From positions 1-64,000 of the forward strand of contig DASREM010000036.1 in NCBI GenBank assembly GCA_035652095.1: 64,000 bases of DNA, in the 5' to 3' direction. Positions 57,492 to 64,000 of the stretch are shown here, piece after piece; position 1 is the first letter of the stretch, and each line of letters opens with the position of its first letter. The notes under the pieces were generated by a model. The model was not told the DNA's origin and made no database searches. It saw nothing but the letters and a program-made list of their open reading frames with translations. The position numbers and the translations under genes were made by a program. The DNA comes from DASREM01 sp035652095 (GTDB lineage Bacteria > Acidobacteriota > Terriglobia > Terriglobales > Acidobacteriaceae).

Positions 57492-58298
57492 ATGATCCGC
57501 AAAATGTTGGTTGTTTTTTCGGCGCTGTTGCTGATGCCAGTCCGGGGAATGGCACAGAATCCGGGAGCCATCACGCTCGATGACGGGACCCCGATCCGGC
57601 TGCGCACTACCAATACCATCTCGTCGGCCGAGGCGCATCCCGATGACCGGGTTGATTTCGAAGTCGTAGACGACGTGAAGGTCGGCGATGTGGTCGTCAT
57701 CAAGCACGGCACGCCCGCGATCGGGACCGTGACCGACGCCAAAGCGAAAGGGCGCATGGGCAAGGGCGGCAAGCTGAATGTGAACATTGACTTCACCAAG
57801 ACCGTGGCCGGAGACAAAGTGGCGCTGCGCGGCGCCAAGGACGTCCAGGGTGGCGGCCACACCGGTGCGATGACTGGCGCAATGATCGGTACCGCAATCG
57901 TGTTCTGGCCGGCGGCGCCGCTGTTCCTGTTCATGCACGGCAAAGACATCACCGTCCCCAAGGGACATGAGTTCAACGTGTACAGCAGCGGCGCGGTCTC
58001 ACTCGATCCGGTGAAGCTGGCGCAGGGCGCGGCTCCGAACGCGAACGGCGCGGTGGCCGGAGTTCCGGGTGCGACGCTATCGGTAAGTTCGAACCCTTCG
58101 GGCGCTGATATCGAAGTGGACGGCGGATACATCGGAAGCACGCCGTCGGCGGTTCCAGTGACTCTCGGGAACCATACCATCACGGTGAAGAAGCAGGGCT
58201 ACTCGAACTGGGAGCGCAATATCAAGGTGACTGGCGGCACGGTGAACGTGGGTGCGGAGTTGACTCGTGCAGCCAGGGCGCACGCGGGAAGCTACTAA
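57492..58298 (+). CDS. exported PEGA-domain protein
   Basis: AAGGAG precedes ATG 57492. 268 residues: signal peptide (MLVVFSALLLMPVRGMAQ), a beta domain (DGTPIRLRTTNTISSAEAHP, VVVIKHGTPAIGTVTDAKAK), a hydrophobic stretch (GAMIGTAIVFWPAAPLFLFM) and a C-terminal PEGA repeat (LSVSSNPSGADIEVDGGYIG, LGNHTITVKKQGYSNWERNI). Surface or periplasmic. The first domain resembles that of the glycine-zipper gene at 36.4 kb. Confidence 0.85.
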   Translation: MIRKMLVVFSALLLMPVRGMAQNPGAITLDDGTPIRLRTTNTISSAEAHPDDRVDFEVVDDVKVGDVVVIKHGTPAIGTVTDAKAKGRMGKGGKLNVNIDFTKTVAGDKVALRGAKDVQGGGHTGAMTGAMIGTAIVFWPAAPLFLFMHGKDITVPKGHEFNVYSSGAVSLDPVKLAQGAAPNANGAVAGVPGATLSVSSNPSGADIEVDGGYIGSTPSAVPVTLGNHTITVKKQGYSNWERNIKVTGGTVNVGAELTRAARAHAGSY

Positions 58299-58318
58299 GT
58301 CGACTTCACTTCTAACGC

Positions 58319-58349
58319 AGGGCATCCGAGAGGGTGCCCTGTTTTTTTT
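58319..58349 (+). terminator. intrinsic terminator
   Basis: AGGGCATCC-GAGA-GGGTGCCCT forms the stem (one G-T pair) and is followed by TG and eight T. It lies 21 bp after the PEGA gene. Confidence 0.88.
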
Positions 58350-58423
58350 GTTCCTCCAGTCAAGTTCGTCATGCAACGAAACTTTGAAACGCACAGGGCA
58401 GCGGAAAGCGCGTAGAAGAAATA

Positions 58424-58472
58424 GCAGATTCCTCGGTCGCCGTCGCCTACGCTCCGGCTCGGTCGGAATGAC
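58424..58472. repeat. dispersed hairpin repeat (GGAATGAC family)
   Basis: GATTCCTCGGTCGCCG at the left and CTCGGTCGGAATGAC at the right form ATTCC/GGAAT arms. It lies between the convergent PEGA and yjbQ genes. Confidence 0.6.
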
Positions 58473-58476
58473 AAAG

Positions 58477-58866
58477 TTACTGTGCTGCTGCGATCGTCAC
58501 CACGATCTCCCGTTCGCGTGGGCCATCCAGTTCGATCAGCACCACGCGCTGCCAGGTGCCCAGCACCAGGTGGCCTTTTTCGAATGGCAGCGACACGGAG
58601 GTCCCGATTAACGCCGACAAGATGTGATCCGGCACATGCGACGGGTCATGCGGATGGCGGTAGCGCAGCTTGGGCATCATGGCTTCGAAGGCGTCGAGCA
58701 TGTCAATATCGGTGCCGGGATCGAGATCCGCGGTGGTCAGAGCTGCGGTCGTGTGCAGCACGAGTAAGTGACAAATTCCTGAGTCCGAGTGCAGGGCTTT
58801 CTCTACCCGCTCGGTGATGTCGAGGACTTCCCGCTTTTTGTGAGTTTTGATGGTGATCCGTTGCAT
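58477..58866 (-). CDS. YjbQ/UPF0047-family protein
   Basis: A 129-residue protein of the YjbQ family (secondary thiamine-phosphate synthase-like): GICHLLVLHTTAALTTADLD, VPDHILSALIGTSVSLPFEK, GTWQRVVLIELDGPRER. Conserved His and Glu residues line the site. A TACACT box on the minus strand lies just beyond the OmpA-gene terminator, about 22 nt from the ATG. Confidence 0.9.
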   Translation of the reverse strand: MQRITIKTHKKREVLDITERVEKALHSDSGICHLLVLHTTAALTTADLDPGTDIDMLDAFEAMMPKLRYRHPHDPSHVPDHILSALIGTSVSLPFEKGHLVLGTWQRVVLIELDGPREREIVVTIAAAQ

Positions 58867-58895
58867 GGATCTTGGATGCCGATGCTCCAGTGTAC

Positions 58896-58927
58896 AAAAA
58901 AATAGCCTCGTGCTTTCACACGAGGCT
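58896..58927 (-). terminator. intrinsic terminator of the OmpA-family gene
   Basis: A perfect 9-bp stem AGCCTCGTG/CACGAGGCT with a 6-nt loop; on the minus strand it is followed by seven T. The next bases (TACACT) form the likely -10 of yjbQ, so the two transcripts are separated by only a few bases. Confidence 0.9.
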
Positions 58928-58962
58928 CTGGGGGAGGGCGCTGGGCCTTGCGGCCCGGTGTC

Positions 58963-59862
58963 CTACTTAGGAGGAGCTTGCTGGTCCTGGGTGGCCGGAG
59001 CAGTCGTGCTGGTCGAAGCGAGCTGCTCGAGATCGTTCTTCAGGAGGCTGACTTCCACGCGTCCACCGCTCATGCGCTTGGATTTGCCCTGCTCGGCATC
59101 GGCGGTTGGGACCGGAGCGTTGCCCATGCCGACCACGTAGATCCGGTAGACCGGGATGTCGTGGTTGAGCACCAGATAGCGCACAACGGAGTCGGCCATC
59201 TTCTGGGAAGTGGCGATCGCAGCCTGGCCCTTGCCGGACGAGAAGCCCTGCACTTCGATGATGTAACCGCGCTGGCTCTTCAGCGGAGTCGCCATGTCGT
59301 CGAGAGCGGACTTGGCGTTCTGGCTCAGCACGCTCTGTCCGGGACGGAAGCGGATTTCGGTCTGGGTAGCAGCCTTGTACTGGTCGATGTTTCCGACCAC
59401 CTGCTCGACGGTGCCGAGACGGGTGTTGGCCTGGGTCGCGGTCTGCTGCGCCATCTGCGCCTTGTTGCCGGCGTCAATGGCGTGCTGGTCGGCCTCGGCA
59501 GCCTTGCTGGAGGCCATCTTGATGCCTTCCTGGGCGCGCGAGTCGACGTCTTTGATCATCTTGCTGTTGGAGGCCGTGAGCTCATCCAGTTCGTTGATGC
59601 GATCGCGGATCGGAGCGGTCTGCCGCTGTACGTACTTCTTGCGGGCAAAGGGATTGACGCGGCCCCAGAAGCCCTCGCGGGCCGGCGGTCCGAGCGGCTG
59701 CTTGCCGCTGGCGCCCACGGTGCTGGTGGTGCTTTGATCAGTCGATTGCGCGGGCTGACTGGTCGTGGTGGTTTGATCCTGGGTAGCCGAGTTCGTCTGC
59801 GCAACTGCGGGCAGCGCAATAACGACGGCCAGAAGCAGCGCTACAAATACACGGTTCTTCAT
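58963..59862 (-). CDS. OmpA-family protein
   Basis: From ATG 59862 (GGAGG upstream), 299 residues. Signal peptide (FVALLLAVVIALPAVAQ), a Thr/Gln-rich linker, a long helical coiled region (about 70-185) and a C-terminal OmpA peptidoglycan-binding domain (TEIRFRPGQSVLSQNAKSAL, IIEVQGFSSGKGQAAIATSQ). It probably links the outer membrane or periplasm to peptidoglycan. The leader before the start is long and untranslated (about 230 nt from a TACAAT box). Confidence 0.9.
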   Translation of the reverse strand: MKNRVFVALLLAVVIALPAVAQTNSATQDQTTTTSQPAQSTDQSTTSTVGASGKQPLGPPAREGFWGRVNPFARKKYVQRQTAPIRDRINELDELTASNSKMIKDVDSRAQEGIKMASSKAAEADQHAIDAGNKAQMAQQTATQANTRLGTVEQVVGNIDQYKAATQTEIRFRPGQSVLSQNAKSALDDMATPLKSQRGYIIEVQGFSSGKGQAAIATSQKMADSVVRYLVLNHDIPVYRIYVVGMGNAPVPTADAEQGKSKRMSGGRVEVSLLKNDLEQLASTSTTAPATQDQQAPPK

Positions 59863-60214
59863 TTTCAACTTCCTCCGAATGGGGGAGCGTTGGGGCTCCA
59901 CTCCACACGCCATTGACGGGCGTGTTACGTGATTTTTAAGTGCGTCCCTCACGGGCAAATGCCGACCAGCGCTGACGCGGCGCCGGCCAAAAACCTGAAT
60001 CTCTGTACCTTGGATGCAGGTACTAAGCCTTACTTTATCAACTGGAATGCCAAACTGGTGAAAAGCTAAGCTGTTGTGTTTTAAGACATTGTAGACCCTG
60101 CGCCGACACGAAAGGGTACTCTGGAGGTAATTTTGGCAATTCGCATATAAAAACTTCGGCCAGGGAAAATGGTTGCCGAATGGGGATTTGCCACATTTTG
60201 TCAACCGGCTTGCG
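59863..60214. other. intergenic region: long leader of the OmpA-family gene
   Basis: No gene seen. On the minus strand a TACAAT at about 60088-60093 could start a leader of roughly 220 nt. The leader holds a perfect 7-bp hairpin ACACGCC/GGCGTGT at 59905-59925 close to the Shine-Dalgarno. No known riboswitch class is recognised. Confidence 0.5.
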
Positions 60215-61327
60215 TCAGGCGCAGTATTTCTGGTGCTGATCGTAAATGAAGCTGTCGGTCATGCCAGCGATGTAGTCACACACTATGCGCGCCAAAGGTT
60301 CGGCTTCCGCTTTTTCCTGGTAGCTCTGAGGCAGGTCTTCGGGGTGAGCCATCCAGAAATCGAATAGGGCGGTCACAATCTGCTCAGCGTCATTCTTTTC
60401 CGGATCGAGGGCGGAACTGAAGTAGAGATTCTCATAGAGGAAGGCCTTGGTTTTCCGGCGCTGTTCTTCGATAGGAGGACTGAAGGTGGCGAGTCGCTGG
60501 CCGCAGCGTCGCACATCGTCGACGGTCTTGATGCGTGCCTGCGCGAGTTGAAGCTGCGTGTTCTGGATCAGATCGCTGACGAAGCCGTCGAGAATCCGCT
60601 TGAGGGCTTCGTTGAACTTGAGCTTGTCGTGAACTTCGGGGTACTTCTGGTCCGCTTCCTGGTAGAAACGGTCCAGCTCAGGGACGCCGTCCCGTACCTG
60701 ATCGAGCGAGAGCAGGTGGGCTTCGAATCCGTCGTCGAGGTCGGCCGTGTTGTAGGCGATCTCGTCGGCGAGGTCGATGAGCTGGGCTTCGAGAGGAGGT
60801 CGTTGATCGAGAAGATACTCGGCGAGTTCCGGATGTTCGGCGACGGTGTAGTCGTGAGAATGCTTGATGATGCCTTCGCGGACTTCGAAGGTAAGGTTCA
60901 GCCCGCGGAAGGCGGCGTAGCGCAATTCGAAGTCTTCGACGATGCGCAAGGCGTGCAGGTTGTGATCGAAGAACAGGCCGTGCTTGCGCATGGCGGCGTC
61001 GAGGGCCTTCTCCCCTGCGTGCCCGAAGGGCGGGTGCCCGACATCATGCACCAGCGCGAGCGCTTCGACTAAATCGACATTCAGGTTCAGCTGCCCCGCG
61101 ATGGTGCGCGCGATCTGCGCTACTTCCAGGGTATGGGTCAGTCGATTTCGGAAGTGGTCGGAATAGCGGCGGGTGAAGACCTGGGTTTTGTTTTCCAGGC
61201 GGCGAAAGGCGCGCGAGTGAATGACGCGGTCACGGTCGCGTTGAAAGTCGTTGCGGTAACGGTGCTGGAGCTCGGCGAAGCGGCGTCCGCGGGAGGTTTC
61301 GACGCGGACCGCGTAATCGGCGAGCAT
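60215..61327 (-). CDS. dgt: deoxyguanosinetriphosphate triphosphohydrolase-like protein
   Basis: An HD-domain dNTPase that cleaves dNTPs to deoxynucleosides and triphosphate. The 370-residue protein has RDRDRVIHSRAFRRLENKTQ, HTLEVAQIARTIAGQL, the HD site in LVHDVGHPPFGHAGEKAL and LDLADEIAYNTADLDDGFE-like metal residues (DLADEIAYNTADLDDG). A TAAACT box ends 6 nt before the ATG. Confidence 0.93.
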   Translation of the reverse strand: MLADYAVRVETSRGRRFAELQHRYRNDFQRDRDRVIHSRAFRRLENKTQVFTRRYSDHFRNRLTHTLEVAQIARTIAGQLNLNVDLVEALALVHDVGHPPFGHAGEKALDAAMRKHGLFFDHNLHALRIVEDFELRYAAFRGLNLTFEVREGIIKHSHDYTVAEHPELAEYLLDQRPPLEAQLIDLADEIAYNTADLDDGFEAHLLSLDQVRDGVPELDRFYQEADQKYPEVHDKLKFNEALKRILDGFVSDLIQNTQLQLAQARIKTVDDVRRCGQRLATFSPPIEEQRRKTKAFLYENLYFSSALDPEKNDAEQIVTALFDFWMAHPEDLPQSYQEKAEAEPLARIVCDYIAGMTDSFIYDQHQKYCA

Positions 61328-61333
61328 GGGAGG

Positions 61334-61339
61334 AGTTTA
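61334..61339 (-). promoter_or_regulatory. -10-like box (TAAACT), leaderless-type
   Basis: On the minus strand TAAACT ends 6 nt before the dGTPase-like ATG at 61327. The intervening CCTCCC is not a Shine-Dalgarno. Confidence 0.4.
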
Positions 61340-61385
61340 ACAGCAGTCAGCATTCAGCATTCAGCCAATCATGAGCCCTGCTGGG

Positions 61386-61560
61386 CTATTTCAGTTTCAG
61401 GCGCATCTCGCTCGTGGGCTGAAATCCGAGGGACTCATAGACAAACTCATGGCCATTGTCAGGTAATCCAGTGCGCGACCCAGGCGTGGTTCGCATTGGC
61501 CGGGTTTGTCAGAAAGTGTTTTATCTGATCAGGGCGAGTGGCGAACGTCCCGCTTAGGGG
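61386..61560 (-). pseudogene. remnant of a GNAT acetyltransferase-like gene
   Basis: On the minus strand one frame reads RPDQIKHFLTNPANANHAWV. After a one-base frame change the next reads LPDNGHEFVYESLGFQPTSE and ends MRLKLK-stop at 61386. The second piece has the FVYESLGF pattern of a GNAT C-terminus. The middle of the gene is missing. The 5' piece runs into a REP at 61564. Read as a decayed, internally deleted gene. Confidence 0.5.
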
Positions 61561-61736
61561 GTGCCCCATTTCTCGCGTCTTTTGCGAGAAGTGGGGCTGT
61601 TGTGTGCGGCAATCCGATTCTTCCCTCATCATCAAAACCCCAACCTCCCGCAAACTGCGCGAGACATGGGCCACCCTCACGACCTGCTTGTTCAACCGTC
61701 ACAGACCATCCTCGAATCGGCTCCTACCATTTCTCC
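61561..61736. repeat. REP-containing flank of the RAYT remnant
   Basis: A complete type A REP lies at 61564-61596. A degenerate inverted unit (CTCCCGCAAACTGCGCGAGA within 61638-61670) and a segment resembling the RAYT 5' flank (TTCAACCGTCACAGACC) follow. Together with the dGTPase 5' flank and GNAT remnant this gap holds no intact gene. Confidence 0.75.
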
Positions 61737-62086
61737 ATGCCATGGGGACTCAAGCGCTACTCTGGCGCCGGACATCTTCACTTCATTACTTCCAGTTATT
61801 ATCACCGGCATCCATGGCTGGGTTCGGCGGAGCGGCGCGACCTTCTGCTTGACGTGCGCCAAATCATGCGCCAGCGCTACAGCTTTGTGGTGGCCGCTTA
61901 CGTCGTCATGCCGGAGCACTTTCATCTCCTGATCAGCGAGCCTCAGGATGTGACTCGTGCAGAGATTGCCAAGCGATGCCGGCAACGGCCCCACTTCTCG
62001 CAAAAAAACGCGAGAAATGGGGCACCCCTAACAACATCCCCTCTGGCATCCCTCGTCATGTTAGGCAGCGGCGCTTTTACGACTGA
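61737..62086 (+). pseudogene. decayed RAYT transposase gene
   Basis: MPWGLKRYSGAGHLHFITSS starts the frame, and PEHFHLLISEPQ carries the HUH motif. The frame then shifts at a REP (61989-62022). After the shift GIPRHVRQRRFYD resumes in another frame and ends at TGA 62084. The tyrosine-bearing C-terminal third (equivalent to IHRNPVKRG) is absent, so the enzyme cannot be active. It is close in sequence to the intact copy at 232-828. Confidence 0.85.
61989..62022 (-). repeat. REP palindrome in the RAYT remnant
   Basis: Inverted type A unit with a run of seven A in the loop side (six in the intact copy). It has the same position and sense relative to the gene as in the intact RAYT; downstream translation (REKWGTP then IPRH..QRRFYD) matches in one shifted frame. 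Confidence 0.85.
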
Positions 62087-62132
62087 TGCCGGGCGGGCCG
62101 CCCGGCCAGCTAAAGCAGCGTTCGCTACACGA

Positions 62133-62696
62133 CTACTTTGTTTCCCGGATTTGCTTCAGGGCTTCGTCGGCGCTCGGGATATCGGGGACGGTGTTGCTGA
62201 CGCGGCGCCATTGCTCGCGGCCTTGCTCGTCGATCAGCAGAGTCGTGCGGATGGCTATGTCTTCGCCGCCTTTGCCGTGCTGGTGAAGTAATCCGTATTC
62301 GCGAATCACTTTCGCGCCCGGGTCGCTGAGGATCGTGAACGCCTGGTTCACTTGCTTGTCCCAGACGAGCCTGGCATGTTCCTGGTCATCGACGCTTACG
62401 CCCACCACGCGGACATGGAGTTGATCGAAGTCTGCTTTGTGCTGCGCGAACTCGCGCAGTTGCTTCATGCAGAACGGTCACCAGTAGCCGCGATAAAAAA
62501 TCAGCAGAGCTTTCGAGCCGCGCAGGTCGGCGAGATGGAAATCCTTGCCGTCCTGATCTTTCAGGGTGAAATCGGGAGCGGCGTGGCCCTGGGTGAAGTT
62601 GGACTGCGGCTTCGGCAGGTTCATTTGCGCGAACAGGACTACGGCAAGCACGCTCAGCACGCCGGCGCCGATCAACGGGATTCGGAATTTCCTCAT
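62133..62696 (-). CDS. peroxiredoxin-like selenoprotein (UGA read as selenocysteine)
   Basis: An AhpC/TSA-fold redoxin of 187 residues if the UGA at 62478-62480 is read through. The first part has an anchor or signal segment (IPLIGAGVLSVLAVVLFAQ) and APDFTLKDQDGKDFHLADLR, then ALLIFYRGYW. UGA (position 73) comes next, followed in the same frame by PFCMKQLREFAQ and a normal redoxin C-terminus. The site is therefore U-P-F-C, where relatives have C-P-x-C. Starting 18 nt after the UGA the mRNA forms CUGCGCG-AGUU-CGCGCAG, a 7-bp hairpin with G in the loop, which fits bacterial SECIS spacing. Simple nonsense decay is the alternative. Confidence 0.8.
62442..62459 (-). promoter_or_regulatory. candidate SECIS hairpin
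   Basis: Minus-strand CTGCGCG-AGTT-CGCGCAG, a perfect 7-bp stem with a 4-nt loop containing G, beginning 18 nt after the in-frame TGA. The loop G is 27 nt beyond the TGA. Confidence 0.65.
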
Positions 62697-62838
62697 GCTG
62701 AGAGCAATGATTCCTGAGCACGCTTCAAGTTACAGGCCAAAATCCTGAAATGCAGAGAACGCACAGGAAATCCGCAGAGAACGCGGAGGAAGATCAACCA
62801 CTAAGGACACTAAGTCACACGAAGGAAAGCCGGCAATT

Positions 62839-64000
62839 TTACTTGTTCGAAGAGTCTTCCTTCGCCAGCTTCACCTTGGCGGACTCGAGCTTCTTCGTGA
62901 CCTTGGCTACCTCGTCCTGGTCAACTTCGGCGGAGACGGTCTTGTTCCACTCGTTGATGGCGCGCTCCCAGTGAGCGGCGGCGAGTTTGAGGCGGCCCGT
63001 CTTCTGGTAAAGATCGCCGAGGTGGTCCTGCACCGTGGGATCGCTGCCCATGTGCTGCGATGCCCGGGTGAGATTCTCTTCGGCCATGTCGTACTTGCCC
63101 ATCTTGAAATAGGCCCAGCCGAGCGAGTCGAGGTAGGCCCCGTTTGCGGGATCCAGTTCGACTGCTTTCTTGATCAGAGTCAGGGCCTCGTCAAGCTTGG
63201 TGCCGCGATCGGCGAGCATGTAGCCCAGGTAATTCAGAGCGGTGGCATTTTGCGCGTCGGCGGCCAGCACCTTGCGGAACTGGGCTTCAGCGTCGTCATA
63301 TTTTTTCTGCCGCTCGTAGGTCGAGCCGCGCAGGAAGTAAACGTACTCTTTGTCCTCTTCTTTGGTGGAGAGTTGTTCCGCCTTGTTCAAGGATTCTTCG
63401 GCATCGGGCCAGCGCTTGAGGCGGCTGTACATCTGCGCGAGAGTGATGTAGACCTCGCGGTCTTCCTGCGTACCCTTGAGCAGGGTCTTAACCTGCTTCA
63501 ACCCGCCGTCGGGATCGCCCATGTCGGCGAGTTGCGAAGCGTACACCATTTTCAGGCCGCGGTCGTTGGGCAGTCTGGTCGTGGCTTCTTTGGCGACGTC
63601 GGTGGCCTGCTGCCACTGCTTATTTTCGCGATAGGTATCAATGATCTGCTGATAGCCGCGCTGCGCGTTGTCGTCGCCGAGCGCGATCATCTTTCGAAAA
63701 GTCTCGATTGCCGCCTGGCTGTTGTTGTTGTCGCGGTAGATGGTCCCAAGGCGCTCGAGGAAAACTGCGCGATTGCTTTTTTCCCCAGCCGAGTAGCTGG
63801 TATCGGGCTTCTCAGTCTTTTTCAGCAGCTCTTGCAGCACCTGGATGGCGTCGTCATAACGGCCTTGGGCCTGGTAGACAGCGGCGATGTTGTAGGGAAC
63901 TTCGATCGAGTCCTGGACCATGGACTCGGCTTTTTTCAGGTTCTCAAGCGCGAGGTCGAACTTGCCCGCCTTGCGGTAGATCTCCGCCATCTTGAGGTAG
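62839..64000 (-). CDS. TPR-repeat protein, N-terminus cut by the window edge
   Basis: At least ten TPR units, for example IYRKAGKFDLALENLKKAES, VYQAQGRYDDAIQVLQELLK, YERQKKYDDAEAQFRKVLAA and YFKMGKYDMAEENLTRASQH. It ends with a charged tail (KKLESAKVKLAKEDSSNK). The frame stays open to the window end (YLKMAEIYRK), so the gene starts beyond 64000. Its length and style match large secreted or membrane TPR proteins; no enzyme motif is seen. Confidence 0.88.
   Translation of the reverse strand, partial: YLKMAEIYRKAGKFDLALENLKKAESMVQDSIEVPYNIAAVYQAQGRYDDAIQVLQELLKKTEKPDTSYSAGEKSNRAVFLERLGTIYRDNNNSQAAIETFRKMIALGDDNAQRGYQQIIDTYRENKQWQQATDVAKEATTRLPNDRGLKMVYASQLADMGDPDGGLKQVKTLLKGTQEDREVYITLAQMYSRLKRWPDAEESLNKAEQLSTKEEDKEYVYFLRGSTYERQKKYDDAEAQFRKVLAADAQNATALNYLGYMLADRGTKLDEALTLIKKAVELDPANGAYLDSLGWAYFKMGKYDMAEENLTRASQHMGSDPTVQDHLGDLYQKTGRLKLAAAHWERAINEWNKTVSAEVDQDEVAKVTKKLESAKVKLAKEDSSNK

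Noticed and set aside
59863..60120. Riboswitch in the OmpA-gene leader
   Set aside because: Only one small hairpin near the Shine-Dalgarno is visible; no known aptamer consensus could be matched.
42396..61327. Deoxynucleoside kinase and dGTPase as a nucleotide-depletion defence pair
   Set aside because: They are almost 18 kb apart on separate transcripts and both are ordinary housekeeping families.
62478..62480. Stop codon splitting the peroxiredoxin into two genes or a pseudogene
   Set aside because: Both sides are in one frame, family residues resume at once, the position is the active-site Cys, and a SECIS-like hairpin follows. Kept as selenocysteine, with decay as the alternative.
62740..62820. 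Small coding gene between the selenoprotein and TPR genes
   Set aside because: The stretch is made of short imperfect repeats (CGCAGAGAACGC, CACTAAGGACACTAAG) with no convincing frame.

Overview
The window looks like a chromosome segment of a Gram-negative, G+C-rich Acidobacteriota (probably Terriglobia-like). The evidence is indirect: Kdo/heptose lipopolysaccharide genes, OmpA and TonB-like envelope proteins, a serine/threonine kinase with TPRs next to an ECF sigma factor, many small secreted proteins, and RAYT/REP elements. No rRNA, tRNA or CRISPR array was seen. Assignment to a phylum is inference from gene content, not from a search.

Layout. 1-1.5 kb: a RAYT (REP-associated tyrosine transposase) gene and a dense cluster of REP palindromes. 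1.55-5.69 kb: a compact, visibly more AT-rich three-gene module, a D12-class adenine DNA methylase, a HerA-type ATPase and a NurA-like nuclease with an internal zinc ribbon. This is the best candidate for an unusual system, plausibly a defence or restriction-like module. 5.8-12.2 kb: housekeeping and cofactor genes (valS, nadC, birA, coaX, one unknown). 12.3-18 kb: a BaiN/HI0933-like flavoprotein, a TrmA/RlmD-like RNA methyltransferase and comEC. 18-21.3 kb: small lipoprotein, TPR and unknown genes.

21.3-27.5 kb (minus strand): a tightly overlapping LPS operon, waaA-lpxK-hldA-hldE-heptosyltransferase-ICMT-like-DUF3108. 27.6-44 kb: GH3 beta-glucosidase, gatB, DinB, an MBL hydrolase, peroxiredoxin bcp, 3-methyladenine glycosylase, an M20 peptidase, panB-panC, a small AbrB/MazE-like gene, a deoxynucleoside kinase and a polysaccharide deacetylase. 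44-48 kb (minus strand): an accessory run headed by an HxlR regulator (DinB, DoxX, VOC, BNR-repeat protein, MoaD-like, PhnB-like). 48-51.5 kb: a LuxR-TPR regulator beside a flavin monooxygenase, then a PilZ-like protein. 51.6-60 kb: ECF sigma, STPK-TPR kinase, TonB-like, secreted proteins and an OmpA-family protein. 60-64 kb: dGTPase-like gene, a decayed RAYT with REPs, a peroxiredoxin whose in-frame UGA is best read as selenocysteine, and a TPR gene cut by the window edge.

Cross-cutting signals: (1) REP palindromes at both ends of the window, including one inside each RAYT reading frame; (2) tandem heptamers built on TTGGC/TTGGT at four intergenic sites; (3) several genes in which a TANNNT -10 box lies only 6-7 nt before the start codon, suggesting leaderless transcripts; (4) a second family of hairpins ending in GGAATGAC or GGGATGAC.
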